DNA from: Kiritimatiellia bacterium | GTDB taxonomy: Bacteria; Verrucomicrobiota; Kiritimatiellia; JAAZAB01 | Direction of reading: 5' to 3' | NCBI GenBank assembly: GCA_018400335.1 | Contig: JAGYMT010000114.1 | Coordinates: 1-6,305 of the forward strand | DNA length: 6,305 nt | Shown: piece after piece, positions 6,283 through 6,305 of the stretch | Numbering within the stretch: position 1 is the first letter of the stretch | Layout: each line of letters begins with the position of its first letter | The notes under the pieces: model-generated | Databases searched by the model: none | The model's input: the letters and a program-made list of their open reading frames with translations, nothing else | What the model was told of the DNA's origin: nothing | Made by a program: the position numbers and the translations under genes

Positions 6283-6305
6283 TGTATCCGACTAAGTGTG
6301 GCGAC
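6265..6305 (+). repeat. Tandem TAAGTGT units at the right edge
   Basis: Two identical 14-mers TAAGTGTATCCGAC (6265-6278 and 6279-6292) are followed by the 13-mer TAAGTGTGGCGAC (6293-6305). The window ends exactly at the end of the third unit, so the array may continue beyond it. Confidence 0.85.

Overview
The window looks like part of a cell-surface polysaccharide (O-antigen or exopolysaccharide type) locus from a GC-rich Gram-negative-like bacterium. All four intact genes are on the + strand: a class I SAM methyltransferase, a very large polytopic membrane protein of GT-C/YfhO-like type with a beta-rich C-terminal region, a second SAM methyltransferase of a kind common beside glycosyltransferases, and a protein with a kinase-like fold followed by a long heptad coiled coil. 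No ribosomal, tRNA or housekeeping gene is present, so taxonomy rests on style only. A PVC-group (Kiritimatiellota/Lentisphaerota/Verrucomicrobiota) or Omnitrophota-like origin is a guess from the GC-rich coding, the short repeated intergenic motifs and a sialidase relic.

Layout. 1-457 has no gene; its second half carries a short repeat family. 458-1216 is methyltransferase 1, with a clear ribosome binding site. 1217-1361 is a spacer holding a tandem array of 13-14 bp units built on AAGTGT. 1362-3935 is the membrane protein. 3936-4082 is a spacer with a possible promoter. 4083-4844 and 4872-5936 are methyltransferase 2 and the kinase-like/coiled-coil gene, 27 bases apart and probably one transcription unit. 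5937-6305 has no intact gene. It holds a possible hairpin just after the last stop, a frame-broken remnant of a GH33 sialidase on the - strand, and a second, inverted copy of the repeat seen at the left edge.

How the parts may work together. The membrane protein could transfer or move sugars across the inner membrane. The adjacent methyltransferase and kinase-like/coiled-coil genes have the domain order of WbdD, the kinase-methyltransferase that caps and measures O-antigen chains, but split over two genes. This is the most interesting hypothesis here and is inferred from architecture, not shown. The second strong observation is structural: a 64-bp element (58 of 64 positions identical) sits in opposite orientation near the two ends of the window, about 6 kb apart, and its associated AAGTGT units also lie between genes 1 and 2.
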